The notes beneath the pieces are model-generated. The model did no database searches. It worked only from the letters and a program-made list of their open reading frames with translations, and was not told the DNA's origin. The position numbers and the translations under genes are program-made. Of a DNA stretch of 64,000 nucleotides, positions 16,524 to 25,694 are shown in pieces (position 1 is the stretch's first letter; every line of letters starts with the position of its first letter). Origin of the DNA: an uncultured Collinsella sp. Its GTDB lineage: Bacteria; Actinomycetota; Coriobacteriia; Coriobacteriales; Coriobacteriaceae. Where the stretch lies: the NCBI GenBank assembly GCA_958439425.1, contig CAUBVH010000009.1:24201-88200 (forward strand), given 5' to 3'.

Positions 16524-17357
16524 TTACTTTCTGTCGCCCCGGCTGTCGTTGACGACATCGCCATAGGAGAGAATTCGATCGCGTAGGCTTGAATCAATTT
16601 CAATAACGTTTGTTTCGACCCATCTTCTGAATCCCTGAAAGTCGGTGTAACTCTTTTCTTTCGCTGTATATTTTGGATAGTTTCGCCAATAAAGTTCGAA
16701 TGCATCGTTCCCCATCTTTGAAAAAGGCCCTGAACCCTGAGTGAATGGGCTGATTGAATTCGAGGAAATAGTTCCGATATTTTCGGTATTGCCGCTACCG
16801 GTGGTGAAGTCTGAAATGCGGTATTTCTCTTGAATAAAGAATTCAACATTGCTGTAGGGTTCGGGTATTTCTTTTAATTGGTTAAGGGGGTAGCAGGGAC
16901 GTGCGCTCTCTATTTCGTCGTTTCGGTCGTAGACGAATCCGATTACGTAGTGTTTGCAGAACTGATTATAGGGATAGAGGATGTTCTTCCTCCCATCGCG
17001 CAGAAAAGATGCATATGATCCAAGTGTAAATTTATATGGAGCAATGCCTCCTCTCTTTAGGTGCTTTCGATAAGTTGATTTGACATCGACAGCAATTCGA
17101 TTCCCCTCTTCGTTTTGAGGGGTTAGTACAAAGTCCGGATAGTAGTTTTGTTTGTCTGGGGTCGTTAGCGTAAACCCGAAGTCGTCGGCAATCTCCTTGA
17201 GCAACGGCTCGGTAAGCATCTCGAAAATTCTTCCGAGCAGTTTCGTGTCATATCCGATTGGATAGATGGTTTCGTCGCGAAAAGCAAATCCCTTAGCAAC
17301 CCAATCGACATTATGCTCGGCTACAGTTTTATTGAATTCGCTAATTAAATCAAACAT
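16524..17357 (-). CDS. EcoRV-like type II restriction endonuclease
   Basis: A 277-residue homologue of EcoRV, recognisable by eye along much of its length: IYPIGYDTKLLGRIFEM, QNYYPDFVL, KFTLGSYASFLRDGRKNILY and YWRNY all have counterparts. The PD-(D/E)XK site is P74-D75 ... D91-V-K93, matching EcoRV D74, D90 and K92. The recognition loop GSGNTENIG (about residues 187-195) matches EcoRV GSGNTTNIG, whose residues contact GATATC. The same specificity is therefore predicted. An in-frame ATG 47 codons upstream adds residues with no EcoRV counterpart and is rejected. It is convergent with its methyltransferase. Confidence 0.93.
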   Translation of the reverse strand: MFDLISEFNKTVAEHNVDWVAKGFAFRDETIYPIGYDTKLLGRIFEMLTEPLLKEIADDFGFTLTTPDKQNYYPDFVLTPQNEEGNRIAVDVKSTYRKHLKRGGIAPYKFTLGSYASFLRDGRKNILYPYNQFCKHYVIGFVYDRNDEIESARPCYPLNQLKEIPEPYSNVEFFIQEKYRISDFTTGSGNTENIGTISSNSISPFTQGSGPFSKMGNDAFELYWRNYPKYTAKEKSYTDFQGFRRWVETNVIEIDSSLRDRILSYGDVVNDSRGDRK

Positions 17358-17674
17358 TGTTGTCTCTATTTCAATCGATGCCTGCAGAGAAATATCGATG
17401 GGTCGGTTTGCGTTGATTGTAGCTCGCCAATGAATAAAAACAAGGATGCATTCGGTCGCCTTCGGCTCTGCTCGAGGTTGCCAATCAAGGTGATTCAAGT
17501 TTGCTGCGAGTGCGCCCTAACAGTCATTACGTCGTATACGAGTTGTGCTAATCTATTTGTGAACGGCGGAGCCCTTTATGGATGGCTTCGCCGTTCACCG
17601 TTAAATAGCGGCACTTTCAATCTCTTGGTCATATCGACTGAGTAAAATGTTGATTGTTCAGATTGGAGGCGGCT
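17358..17674. repeat. Intergenic region with hairpin GTGAACGGCG/CGCCGTTCAC
   Basis: This 317-bp gap between the nuclease and the WYL gene holds a perfect 10-bp inverted repeat (17559-17568 with 17589-17598), with further pairing inside (AGCC/GGCT). No T tract follows immediately. It may act as a transcription barrier or as an operator for one of the two divergent genes. Nothing else was recognised. Confidence 0.5.
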
Positions 17675-18859
17675 ATGGTTCAACCGAAAATCCAGGGAAA
17701 TCACCGAGCATATCCAAAGGAGCTGGCGATATATGTCGAGCGTATCCTATTGGAGGAAACTGATGCTGGGCTTGGCAAAGGGTTGAGCGTTTCTGACATA
17801 ATGGCGGAGCTTAAAGCCCGTTATGGCTATGAAGTTAAGCGCGACACAGTGCAGGGCGTATTGAACGCACTTGTTGATTCTGGATCAAAAAAGCCTTCGC
17901 TCTGCAATAATGCGGGCGCCAGTCCGTTAACCGAGATGAATAGTATCGATCTCGACAACAGTTGTCTGAATCCGTTCTACACGGTGATTGCAAGTCGATT
18001 GGCTTGTAAGGGCGAGCGGCTGACGAATGGCGATGGGGAATCTGCACCTAAAAATGCGAAGCGCCTGTACAGCATAGAGCGTCAAATTGATAGTGCGCAA
18101 ATTGAGCATCTGTGCCGTCTCATTGAAGCCTCTACGGGCGTGGGTGGAGCCGACGTACTTGAGCATGCAGTTCTTCGCCTACTGTGCGGCGAAGAAAGAC
18201 GGCAGATCGAAGATCGTTTGGCTCAAGAAAATGCTCTGCTCAAAAGCGGCAGAATTGCAAATATGGAAGCAACGCTTGCAAATTTGAAGTTATTGGAAAA
18301 GGCCATTAGCCAAAGGCAGAGAGTCCGCTTTCGAACTTCTGATAAGGGGCGATTGCATAGTCATACGCCATATCATCTATGTATGCACGATGGCTACTAC
18401 TACCTGTTTGTGGGCCACAAGGGTGCCGCGAGGTCTTTTGACGCAATTCGAGTTGATAGCCTGCGGGATATAACCATTGCTGGACCATCGGACGATGCAA
18501 AAGGTCATTTTGAGGCGATGGCCGAAGAAGCAAAAAGGTTCTCTTGTGCTGGCGTGAACAGGATGTTTAGTGACGACATCGTTACGGTTCACGTAAGGTG
18601 TCATAACCAAGCAAAGGAGAAGTATCTTTTAGCCGAATTTGCCGGAAATGATGGGTTTCGGCGCGAGACACAGGACGGGCATCCAAATCCAGAGTATTCG
18701 TTTATGGCGTCGTATGATGGCATGAAAACATGGGCAATGAAGTGGCTCGATGTGTTTGAGATACTTCAACCAAAGAAATTGCGCGATGACGTTGTGGACA
18801 TTATTGGACATAAATGTATCTATGTGAGTGCGAGGACTGATTCAAATGACCCCTGCTGA
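17675..18859 (+). CDS. WYL-domain transcriptional regulator
   Basis: A 394-residue regulator with an N-terminal winged helix (LSVSDIMAELKARYGYEVKRDTV) and a WYL domain (about residues 200-300), seen as RVRFRTSDKG, PYHLCMHDGYYYLFVGHKG and FDAIRVDSLRDI. WYL proteins sense ligands, often nucleic acids or nucleotides, and frequently repress phage-defence operons. The ATG at 17675 has a GGAGGCGGCT ribosome site. Its last 14 bp overlap the following helicase gene, so both are made from one message, pointing to a regulator-effector pair. Confidence 0.85.
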   Translation: MVQPKIQGNHRAYPKELAIYVERILLEETDAGLGKGLSVSDIMAELKARYGYEVKRDTVQGVLNALVDSGSKKPSLCNNAGASPLTEMNSIDLDNSCLNPFYTVIASRLACKGERLTNGDGESAPKNAKRLYSIERQIDSAQIEHLCRLIEASTGVGGADVLEHAVLRLLCGEERRQIEDRLAQENALLKSGRIANMEATLANLKLLEKAISQRQRVRFRTSDKGRLHSHTPYHLCMHDGYYYLFVGHKGAARSFDAIRVDSLRDITIAGPSDDAKGHFEAMAEEAKRFSCAGVNRMFSDDIVTVHVRCHNQAKEKYLLAEFAGNDGFRRETQDGHPNPEYSFMASYDGMKTWAMKWLDVFEILQPKKLRDDVVDIIGHKCIYVSARTDSNDPC

Positions 18860-21800
18860 GAAAAAGCAAGCAATTGGCGATGCGTTAGATTACTGGTATT
18901 TGCTTGATTTTTTGAGCCAAGGCGACCAACCCGAAGAGAAAAAGGACCCGCCTAGGCCCAGAAAAGGAATGCTTGATGACTGCTTTGTCCCTGAAGAGCG
19001 GGACGACCAGGAGCTAAGGACGCCTTCTGAAGAAGCGAGAGAGCGTACGGATAGTGTCACAAACGGCGAAAACTGGCCGATCTCAACGATTTATTGTCAC
19101 CTGGGCTCCGTTCCACGCGAAGCGGTCATGACTTATCTTGCAGAAAAACCGGGGAATGAAATCGAAAAAGAGGATGAGTGCATGACGGTTGCACTATTAG
19201 GTGTGAGTCCTGATGGTCAATTTGTCAGCTTCGAGTTGTCCTCCTTATTTTGGTGGTTGAAGAGGAACGTCGGGAATAGCCTAAATGCCATCGGTAGCTT
19301 TGAGAAAGAGCAGGACGATATTTGCAAGAAGCTCAATCAAGAACTCGTTGGAACAAAGCTGACATATGGTGTCATTAGGGGCATTGTCAATAGTTGCGTC
19401 CGGCCAATGATTAAGGGGATAGCCAGCTGCCTTCCCGACGGTGACGGGGCTAAACGTATCAGCGAGTGGTGTTCAAGGCTGCTTGTCGAATATAGAGCAA
19501 TGAAGCCAAAGGACAGCGGGGACGATGCGTGTCCAACGTTCGACCAATCACTCTGTCACTCATTTTTCGCAAAAGACATTTCCATGATAAATGAGCTGTG
19601 CAACAAGTCAGGGTCTTTCGACGATCTTCGTGAGGGATCGCTGTCTCTTGTCGCCGCATACCTTGAAGGTGGCTTGAGGAATGAATCTGCCTGCGGAGAG
19701 ATCGATCTTCTGGACGGCGAAGACGATGAAGATCTGGCTGATCGTGCAGACTTCTTTTCTGAAGTGTTGGGAGCCGGCGCTACACCTATCGGTCGCTGGC
19801 CGAGTAAATACTCCTTGAGTTTGATGCAACAAGTGGCGGTAAATCTCGCGGTTGGTCGTGGCGGTTCGACACGCAAATACCCGGCAAACGACGTTATGTC
19901 GGTTAACGGTCCTCCGGGCACGGGAAAAACAACCCTGCTCAAGGATATCGTTGCGGCTAACGTTGTCGAAAAAGCCCGTCTGCTGTGCGAATATGACAAG
20001 CCCGATGACGCCTTCGAAGAGGTAGAACTTAGCAAACGGTATCTCAAGTACGCCAAGAATCCTTATCGCTTCAAAGAGGGCAGAACGGGAGATGCGATAA
20101 AAAGTCTCAGCATCTTGGTCTGCTCGACAAACAATGCAGCAGTTGAGAACATCGCCAAAGAGCTTCCTGATGGGAAGGCCTTTTTGGAGGGTATTGACGA
20201 ATCTGAGAAAAAGGAGTTTCTAGAGTCAGATTTGTCCAACATTGTTTGGGGAAAGAAAAACGAGCAGAAACCGGTGGATGATCTCTATTTCTCTTCGGCG
20301 CTCGTTGACAATAAAGGCAATCTTCGCGACCCTACGCATCCTGGGCTTATGGTTGCGGCATGTCTGGGAAACCGTAGGAATATTAATAACTTCAGAGATT
20401 GCGAGCTTTCTTCGCTGCAGTTTAACGGCGGGCTGGGAAAGGGCGGACGGTTTTCTGAGGCGAAGAAGCTGTTTCTTGCTCAATACAAAAAGATAACCGA
20501 TCGATTTAACAGAATGGAGGAGCAAGCAGCCGGGGAGCGCGAACTTCTGAACCGCAAGAAGCATTTGTCCCAATTGAATTGTAGGTGTCAAAAGGACGAG
20601 CGAGAGATAGTTGAAGAACTGACAACCGAAACGGTATGTCTGTCTCGTCCTTTTGAAGGCAGTTCCGCAGGTGATGTCCGGAAATATCTTGATGACATTG
20701 CGAAGGATACTGCTGATTATGAGGCGAGAAGGAATAGGCTTGAAGCAGAATTGCGCGATGCGGAAGAAAAGGCCAGTGGGCTGATCGGGAGCATCTTCAA
20801 TAGGGGCCGTTTGTCCGATAGCCGCGAGAAGCTCGATTCCTTTATGCTGCAAACCGCACCGGACCAGAGGCTTGTTGCGCTGCGTACGAAATTCGAGAAC
20901 AAATACGAAAAACTAGAGAATGAAAAGAAGGAACTATCCTCTTTGTGGGTGAAGATCCAAGGTCAAAAGCGCAACAGAGTTGATGGTGCTGAATCTGTTG
21001 AGACGATTAATGGGCATTTTGTCGAGTGCATCTCAAAGGGGGATAGCGAAAGCCGAAAAAAGACTCATCTATATAATCCATCCGATGACCCTGACCTAAA
21101 AAAGGACCGCAACCTGCTATTTCTCTATGCATTGCAGGTGACACGCGAGTTCATCCTTGAATCAAAATGTATGCGGAATAACATTGCGCTTCTACGAACA
21201 TACTGGGGAGCCAAAGACAAGGGCGTCGATTCTGGTAAAAAGGAGTTAATAGAGTTCACGCAAGCCGATAGAAGGAGTATGGCCCCTGCGCTCTTTCAGA
21301 CGCTCAGTTTGCTTACCCCAGTGATTTCTTCCACGTTTGCGTCGATTGGCCGCATGTTTGAGGACATTCAGATTGGGAAAGACCCTTTATTTGGCCTGCT
21401 GATAATAGATGAGGCGGGACAGGCGGTGCCGTATGCTGCTTTGGGCGCCCTTGCTCGCAGTCGACGTGCAATGATTGTCGGTGACCCCTCTCAGATTGAG
21501 CCTGTGATCACAGGGGATGTTAAGGAGCTCCGCGCTGTCCTCGGTAAAAAAGTATTACTACCTTATAAGGGGGATATGGCTTCGGTCCAGCGACTTGCCG
21601 ACGCCGTTAACCCCTATGGCCACCTGCGCAGCAACGGCGAGGATGATCAATGGATTGGCTGCCCGCTTGTGGTTCACCGTCGCTGCATATCACCCATGTT
21701 CGATATTTCAAATGAGATCTCGTATCAGGGCTCCATGCTTAACGAGACGGCTAGCCCAAAAAAGGATCTCGCTGACAGCTTTTATCTAAAGTCCTCACAG

Positions 21801-23471
21801 TGGATCAATGTTACGGGATTTGAACGTGGCAATCGCGATCATTATGTTGATGCCCAGGGCGATAGAGTGTTCGAGATTGTCAAGGACGCTTTTGATAAGG
21901 CCGTAGCTACGGCTGAGAAAAAAGCTTGCGAATCGGGCAAGTCCGAGGGAATTGTTATTCCAAGTCTCTATATTATTTCTCCGTTTAAAACCGTTGTCAG
22001 GGGGCTTCAGGACCGGCTGTTAAGTGCTAGGACTGAAGTGGCTGACAAAGATGCATGGCAATATTTCGCAAAGCATAATATTGGTACGGTTCATACGTTC
22101 CAAGGTAAAGAAGCCCATCAAGTGGTATTTGTCTTGGGGTGTGATACAAGGCGCAGTTGTGAGGGCGCAATCAAGTTTGTAAACCCAAATATCGTGAATG
22201 TTGCGGCAAGCCGAGCCAAGTATCGCCTCTACGTAATTGCCGACTATGCAGCGTGGAAGATTAACGAGAACGTTGCAACGATGAAGCGCATTCTCGATAC
22301 GGCATGGGTTGTGCATTGGGAAAATTACCAGAAAACCGGCGCTATTGAGGAACTCAATGCAGCCAAGGATATGCTGCCGCGAGGAGAATCTCTTCCAAGG
22401 GAGACAGCTGGCGCGGACGAGGAACATATCAATGAAGACGACAAGAAAGATGACAATAAAGATGTTTGGTGCCCTGATGTAAACACCGATTCCTATTTGG
22501 ACAACGTGGGCGAAGCGTTCAAAAGCTTTAATCTGGATGCAGAAGACTGTCGAATCATAGGCTTTTCTTCGCGCGAAGCTCTTCAAAGCGCATTCGCTGA
22601 TTGCGAGTGCGACCAAAATGGCAAAAATAGGGTGCTTGAGAATATCGAGCAGGGGCTTCTTCTGTGCAAGATATTTGGCATTGGCAGTGTTGGCACCGAT
22701 AGCGATTCAGATTGCGCATTTTGCCTGCTAATGTTCTGCCGTGCGGCGGAGAGATACTTGCGTTTGAAATTGCTGCCGACCTTGAAGGCCATTGCTCCCG
22801 ATTATGTTGTTGCAAGAAAGCCACTCAAGGAGCTTGAGGGCCTTAACCTCGGTCAATACAAAAGGTTAATTGAAAAAAAGAGTGAGCTACTGGCATCCTC
22901 TGTTCGAGTTGAAAATGCTGAATTGACGCAGGCGTCAAAGGGGGACTGGTGGAGGACACTCGGCGAAACACTGGGTCGATTTACTGAATTTCGTAATAGC
23001 GCCTGTCACACCGACCGAAAAGAGATGGTTAGCGCGGGCGAGGTCTGGCTGGCGCTTCGATGCCTTTTCGTTGCTTTTCAGCTTGATGAATCTGGTCATA
23101 AGAGTGTGGAAATCATGCGAGAGGGTATTGCTTACGAAGCGGCTTTTGCGGGGGCCGAGCGTTTGCCGGTCTGTTACTCAATGGATCAGGCAAGCGCTAA
23201 GGGCTATGCCTCGATTTCGAAAATACTGAGAGAGGGTGGCTCAGGGATTAGGGCTGAAGATGCCAACACTATTCTGATGGAACAAGGGTATCTGCGACTT
23301 TTCGATGAAGGCGAAGAGAGCGTACAACAATGCAAAGTTCCGTCCGCTAAAGGCTTGGGGCTGGGCGCAGTCTTTGTGTGCGGAGAAAAGAACGGCGACG
23401 TATTCTACTACGCGCAGTATCCCCTGGCGAAAGCCAAAGAGATATGCGACCTATTTGAATCTAAGTCGTAA
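18846..23471 (+). CDS. SF1 (UPF1/COG1112-like) helicase with C-terminal HEPN-type motif
   Basis: A 1541-residue protein. Walker A GPPGTGKTT is at about residue 355, Walker B IIDEAGQAVPY near 852, GDPSQIEP near 878, TVHTFQGKEAHQVVFVLG near 1080 and AASRAKYRLYV near 1119, a full SF1B helicase set. A large helical insert lies between the first motifs (about 540-700). After an acidic linker (about 1190-1215), the last 320 residues are helical and contain FRNSACHTD, with R1383 and H1388 forming the RX4H motif of HEPN ribonucleases. It overlaps the WYL gene. By analogy with COG1112-type defence helicases it may sense foreign nucleic acid and trigger RNA cleavage; this is inference. The alternative GTG at 18828 has no ribosome site. 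Confidence 0.82.
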   Translation: MTPAEKKQAIGDALDYWYLLDFLSQGDQPEEKKDPPRPRKGMLDDCFVPEERDDQELRTPSEEARERTDSVTNGENWPISTIYCHLGSVPREAVMTYLAEKPGNEIEKEDECMTVALLGVSPDGQFVSFELSSLFWWLKRNVGNSLNAIGSFEKEQDDICKKLNQELVGTKLTYGVIRGIVNSCVRPMIKGIASCLPDGDGAKRISEWCSRLLVEYRAMKPKDSGDDACPTFDQSLCHSFFAKDISMINELCNKSGSFDDLREGSLSLVAAYLEGGLRNESACGEIDLLDGEDDEDLADRADFFSEVLGAGATPIGRWPSKYSLSLMQQVAVNLAVGRGGSTRKYPANDVMSVNGPPGTGKTTLLKDIVAANVVEKARLLCEYDKPDDAFEEVELSKRYLKYAKNPYRFKEGRTGDAIKSLSILVCSTNNAAVENIAKELPDGKAFLEGIDESEKKEFLESDLSNIVWGKKNEQKPVDDLYFSSALVDNKGNLRDPTHPGLMVAACLGNRRNINNFRDCELSSLQFNGGLGKGGRFSEAKKLFLAQYKKITDRFNRMEEQAAGERELLNRKKHLSQLNCRCQKDEREIVEELTTETVCLSRPFEGSSAGDVRKYLDDIAKDTADYEARRNRLEAELRDAEEKASGLIGSIFNRGRLSDSREKLDSFMLQTAPDQRLVALRTKFENKYEKLENEKKELSSLWVKIQGQKRNRVDGAESVETINGHFVECISKGDSESRKKTHLYNPSDDPDLKKDRNLLFLYALQVTREFILESKCMRNNIALLRTYWGAKDKGVDSGKKELIEFTQADRRSMAPALFQTLSLLTPVISSTFASIGRMFEDIQIGKDPLFGLLIIDEAGQAVPYAALGALARSRRAMIVGDPSQIEPVITGDVKELRAVLGKKVLLPYKGDMASVQRLADAVNPYGHLRSNGEDDQWIGCPLVVHRRCISPMFDISNEISYQGSMLNETASPKKDLADSFYLKSSQWINVTGFERGNRDHYVDAQGDRVFEIVKDAFDKAVATAEKKACESGKSEGIVIPSLYIISPFKTVVRGLQDRLLSARTEVADKDAWQYFAKHNIGTVHTFQGKEAHQVVFVLGCDTRRSCEGAIKFVNPNIVNVAASRAKYRLYVIADYAAWKINENVATMKRILDTAWVVHWENYQKTGAIEELNAAKDMLPRGESLPRETAGADEEHINEDDKKDDNKDVWCPDVNTDSYLDNVGEAFKSFNLDAEDCRIIGFSSREALQSAFADCECDQNGKNRVLENIEQGLLLCKIFGIGSVGTDSDSDCAFCLLMFCRAAERYLRLKLLPTLKAIAPDYVVARKPLKELEGLNLGQYKRLIEKKSELLASSVRVENAELTQASKGDWWRTLGETLGRFTEFRNSACHTDRKEMVSAGEVWLALRCLFVAFQLDESGHKSVEIMREGIAYEAAFAGAERLPVCYSMDQASAKGYASISKILREGGSGIRAEDANTILMEQGYLRLFDEGEESVQQCKVPSAKGLGLGAVFVCGEKNGDVFYYAQYPLAKAKEICDLFESKS

Positions 23472-23503
23472 TTTGGCCCAAGGCTAAGTGCGCTTTATGG
23501 TTT

Positions 23504-23550
23504 AACCCGCAATCTACCGCTATATAGCGGTAGATTGCGGGTTGCTTTTT
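23504..23550 (+). terminator. Terminator with perfect 40-bp palindrome
   Basis: A perfect palindrome with 20-bp arms (23504-23523 and 23524-23543) and no forced loop is followed by GCTTTTT. It lies 33 bp after the helicase stop. The length and perfection are unusual for a terminator and would form a cruciform in DNA. Confidence 0.85.
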
Positions 23551-23601
23551 ATCTCTTTTCACTATTCTGCAGGTGTCAGTTGTTCGAAGGGAGATTCAAA
23601 G

Positions 23602-23907
23602 ATGCTTGAGTCCGATTGTATTTATATTTGCGACGAGTCGAGTGAGGCGGATCTCACGTGCACGCTTTTGCAGATGAGGCAGATAGTTGACGAGGCAATT
23701 GATCTTGCCTATGAGCTCGAGGACTCCTCTGTTGCTTACAAGGGAGTTGTTGACGGCTTGTTGGCCACGTGGGAGTCGTTGTGCTACCGCAATGCCGCTG
23801 TCCATGAGCTTATTCAATCTGTTCTGCTTGAGCGTAATGAGATCCTGCGATTTGATGAATTACAGATGCGTAATGATGAAGTACCCGAGCGGCCAATATG
23901 CCGATAG
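23602..23907 (+). CDS. Small acidic helical protein, unknown
   Basis: A 101-residue acidic protein, nearly all helical (MRQIVDEAIDLAYELEDS, AVHELIQSVLLERNEIL). The ATG at 23602 is preceded by AAGGGAG; an earlier in-frame start lies in the terminator and is rejected. It has no recognisable family. Its position after the helicase terminator makes it a separate unit, possibly grouped with the small genes that follow. Confidence 0.6.
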   Translation: MLESDCIYICDESSEADLTCTLLQMRQIVDEAIDLAYELEDSSVAYKGVVDGLLATWESLCYRNAAVHELIQSVLLERNEILRFDELQMRNDEVPERPICR

Positions 23908-24009
23908 CAACGTTTGTTTGTCTCTGAGGGCAACAGTCTTGTTCAATCCCTCGAAGACAGTGTTTTCTTACATTAGCTTGCGAACGTAGCCTTCTTTGAA
24001 AGGAAGATC

Positions 24010-24834
24010 ATGAACACTTCTATCCAAATTTCGGCCAGCACCGTTGAAGCTTCACCCCGCACCGCCAAGGGCGAGGTCGTCAAGCTCGTGCAGGGCGCAC
24101 CGCTTATTGTCGTTGCTGCGGTTGCCGTTGCCGGCATCGCCTCCGTCGCCGCTCCGTTTTGTGTTTGGAAGGGCGAGGTCGCGCTGTTTCTGAACGAGTC
24201 GTTCCACACCAACTGCTCAGTTTCTGCGATCGCGGAGTACGCGTCAGCGGCACCCGGGTCCGATTGGGCGTCGCTGCTCGTGGCCGTGCTCATCGCGGCC
24301 TACCCTGCCTACCATGCCGTCTGGCGCGTTCGCGAGGGGTTTGGGCTCAGCTGCAAAGCTCCGGTGTTCAGCAGGCGCGTGTCGCGCTCTCTTGCCGCGG
24401 TAAGCGCCTGCCTGCTGCTGGCGATGCTGTTCATGGGCTATGGAACGAGTTGGCTCATCAACGGCAGCGCGATGGGTGACCAGAACCTTGTTGAGTCGGG
24501 GCACAATGTATGGACCGTTTCCATCATGATCATGCTGGGCTGCGCCCTGATGTGCCTGTTCAAGTGGTTCCTTGCCAAGGGCCCTGGCCGTAATTTCGGC
24601 AGCGGCTTTGCCGTCGAGCTTGTCCGCCTTGCCGACGTCCTGCTGAAGCGCGCGAGCTCGAACCTGGTGTTGTGCTACGTGGCCGAGCTGCTTGCCTGCC
24701 TGCTGGCGCTGGCCTTCATTGCCGTGGCCTATGTCGTCGCGAGCGTGGCCATCGCGCTTGCGTTCGCGGCCGTAGCCTTGGTGGTGTGCCTTGCCGGGAT
24801 TCCCATTATCCTTGCTGCCTCGTGGCGCAGGTAG
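24010..24834 (+). CDS. Polytopic membrane protein, unknown
   Basis: A 274-residue membrane protein with about six hydrophobic segments (around residues 31-52, 84-98, 126-145, 165-182, 217-240 and 243-268), and a GAAAGGAAG ribosome site before the ATG. No known family is apparent. Its C-terminal double hydrophobic stretch ending in a short basic tail (AASWRR) resembles the end of the membrane protein at 27608-28345 (AIAMSR), so the two may be distant relatives. Base composition is GC-rich again, unlike the helicase block before it. Confidence 0.65.
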   Translation: MNTSIQISASTVEASPRTAKGEVVKLVQGAPLIVVAAVAVAGIASVAAPFCVWKGEVALFLNESFHTNCSVSAIAEYASAAPGSDWASLLVAVLIAAYPAYHAVWRVREGFGLSCKAPVFSRRVSRSLAAVSACLLLAMLFMGYGTSWLINGSAMGDQNLVESGHNVWTVSIMIMLGCALMCLFKWFLAKGPGRNFGSGFAVELVRLADVLLKRASSNLVLCYVAELLACLLALAFIAVAYVVASVAIALAFAAVALVVCLAGIPIILAASWRR

Positions 24835-24846
24835 CGGGGCGATCAT

Positions 24847-24922
24847 GCGAGTTCTTATCGCAGCGTGAGAAGAACTTGCAGAAATCGCAAGTTCTTTTCA
24901 CGCGATGAGAAAAACTTGCAGA
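24847..24922. repeat. Cluster of AACTTGC repeats
   Basis: Four related units lie in 76 bp. A 15-bp inverted pair GTGAGAAGAACTTGC (24865-24879) with GCAAGTTCTTTTCAC (24887-24901) has one mismatch. It is flanked by GCGAGTTCTTATCG on the left and by GATGAGAAAAACTTGCAGA (24904-24922) on the right. It could be a protein-binding array or a hairpin. It lies in the 171-bp gap before the gene at 25006. Confidence 0.65.
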
Positions 24923-25005
24923 TTGGCGCGAGGACGACGTCCCTCCGCGCGAGCGCGGTTTCGATATTGGTCATTAATGTGTCCGAACGATTGATTGGAG
25001 ACAAA

Positions 25006-25623
25006 ATGTATCCGGACTATGAGTGCAACAACTACCCCATGAGCGTTACGGATGAGGATGGTCCGTTCCTGATCATGGAGGCGGAGCTGTCTGGCGATGT
25101 CGAGCTCAATGATGAGTTTAAGAAAGACGCCAGCTATAGATATTCGTGTGCGACTGTTTCTGCGGCGATTGATCTTTGCAAGTCAATGACGGACGGCGAT
25201 GCCGATCCTTGGTATGAAAGTTGGGAGAAGGCGGTTGAGCGTTATCCGCTCGAGAAATGCGAGGATGCGACAACGCTGTATTGGATTGAGCCGACCGATC
25301 CGCACAAGGCGCTGTGCGCCTTCCATCCCCATCCCGATCTTGAGCGGTACGTGGCTGAGGCAATTGGCGCCGTTGACACCTATCTGCTGGAGCGCGAGTA
25401 CTGTCCCTTTGCGGTCAGCCACTTAGATCTAAAGGATGTTGACGTCCTGCTCAGCGCCGCTTGGGGATTGGCTCGAGTCCTTAAAGATATTTGGGGAACT
25501 TGCGACCCTGATGTTATGGAAAAGATTGAGGATGCTACGTACGGTGCGCATATAACGGTTAGGGACCTGATCGCGGGCGAAGAGGCAGCCAAAGCCAGCG
25601 CAAAGTCCGATGACAATTTCTAG
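25006..25623 (+). CDS. Unknown acidic protein
   Basis: A 205-residue acidic soluble protein without recognisable motifs. The ATG at 25006 with a TGGAG ribosome site is chosen because the upstream open frame runs through the repeat cluster. It contains several conserved-looking aromatic stretches (DPWYESWEKAVERYP, ATTLYWIEPTDPH). It is convergent with the second pseudo-methyltransferase gene. No function is proposed. Confidence 0.6.
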   Translation: MYPDYECNNYPMSVTDEDGPFLIMEAELSGDVELNDEFKKDASYRYSCATVSAAIDLCKSMTDGDADPWYESWEKAVERYPLEKCEDATTLYWIEPTDPHKALCAFHPHPDLERYVAEAIGAVDTYLLEREYCPFAVSHLDLKDVDVLLSAAWGLARVLKDIWGTCDPDVMEKIEDATYGAHITVRDLIAGEEAAKASAKSDDNF

Positions 25624-25694
25624 CCGCCGCGCTGAATGGCGCGCCTGATTGACAAGCCGTCGGAAAAGTCCGGACAGTCTGCCAATCTCGGTCG

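Noticed and set aside
24847..24922. CRISPR array
   Set aside because: The repeats are too few, in mixed orientation, of unequal spacing, and no cas gene is present.
24865..25005. Extended N-terminus for the gene at 25006
   Set aside because: The extension reads through the AACTTGC repeat cluster and has no good ribosome site, while the ATG at 25006 does.
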